Notes under the pieces: model-generated
Database searches by the model: none
The model's input: only the letters and a program-made list of their open reading frames with translations
Told to the model about the DNA's origin: nothing
Source: a virus
DNA length: 43,916 nucleotides
Direction: 5' to 3' (one strand)
IMG/VR virus record: IMGVR_UViG_3300036799_000069
Location: 1-43,916 of that record
Position numbers and translations under genes: made by a program
Shown: piece by piece, positions 43,771 to 43,916 of the stretch
Layout: each line of letters starts with the position of its first letter
Numbering within the stretch: position 1 is the stretch's first letter

Positions 43771-43916
43771 AGGGGGGACAGGGGGGACAGTGTCCCCCCC
43801 TACTCGCGAAAATCCGTGACCGTCAAGTCAGGATTGACCAGGTAGAGAGAAATTGTTTGTTTCGCGTTATGAGCTACTTCGCAAGGGGGGGGGAGATGTC
43901 CCCCCTTGTCCCCCCT
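43771..43916. repeat. Right copy of the 146-bp terminal direct repeat
   Basis: Matches 1-146 except base 43790 (G against C at base 20). It starts 10 bases after the stop of the replication gene and carries GGGGGGACA at 43772-43780 and 43781-43789, and TGTCCCCCC at 43791-43799, 43897-43905 and 43907-43915. With the left end it means one iteron region present once per circular unit. Confidence 0.9.

Noticed and set aside
1-43916. CRISPR arrays, insertion sequences, rRNA genes and diversity-generating retroelement parts
   Set aside because: None seen: no spaced identical repeats with unique spacers, no transposase or reverse transcriptase motifs in any frame examined.

Overview
The window is an almost complete genome of a tailed, siphovirus-type phage (HK97-like capsid, 1082-residue tape measure protein) that infects an actinobacterium. 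The evidence for the host is a WhiB-family regulator, many GTG starts with ATGA/GTGA overlaps, high GC, an FtsK/SpoIIIE-type translocase of the kind found on actinobacterial plasmids and phages, and promoters with a TAnnnT -10 placed directly before the start codon. The first and last 146 bases are the same sequence with one mismatch. The unit is therefore either circular in the assembly (about 43,770 unique bases) or carries short direct terminal repeats. I cannot name the genus from the sequence.

Layout. (1) 43762-43916 joined to 1-198: a G/C-run iteron region, the best candidate for an origin or packaging/transfer locus, just downstream of a DUF3987-like P-loop replication protein (42457-43761). 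(2) 199-8022, + strand: small genes, a RuvC-like resolvase, a probable small terminase, a WhiB fused to two zinc ribbons, large terminase and portal. (3) A perfect 25-bp-arm hairpin terminator, then 8237-13328 on the - strand: an accessory block with DNA-binding proteins, membrane and zinc micro-proteins, a YdjM-like membrane hydrolase and an FtsK-like translocase. This block interrupts the usual portal-protease order. (4) 13454-21356, +: ClpP-like prohead protease, major capsid protein, then an unusual run of candidate decoration or fibre genes including a beta-helix spike. (5) A 380-base structured noncoding gap (22267-22648). (6) 22649-34650, +: connectors, three related tail-tube-like genes, tail assembly chaperones with a -1 frameshift, tape measure and minor tail proteins. 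(7) 34583-36920, -: lysis cassette and membrane/secreted proteins. (8) 37026-43761, +: RHH regulator, a protein with a 24-copy tetrapeptide repeat, RecE-like exonuclease, HNH endonuclease, RecT-like annealing protein, small genes and the replication ATPase.

How the parts work together. Replication and recombination appear to rest on the DUF3987-like ATPase, the exonuclease/annealing pair and the resolvase. There is no recognisable DNA polymerase, integrase or serine recombinase. Together with the iteron region and the FtsK-like translocase, this fits an extrachromosomal (phage-plasmid-like) or host-polymerase-dependent lifestyle (inference). About a dozen near-palindromic sites around an ACACGTGT core lie almost only in gene gaps. 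Several sit between -35 and -10 of apparently leaderless promoters on both strands. I read them as one phage-wide operator system, the most interesting signal in the window.
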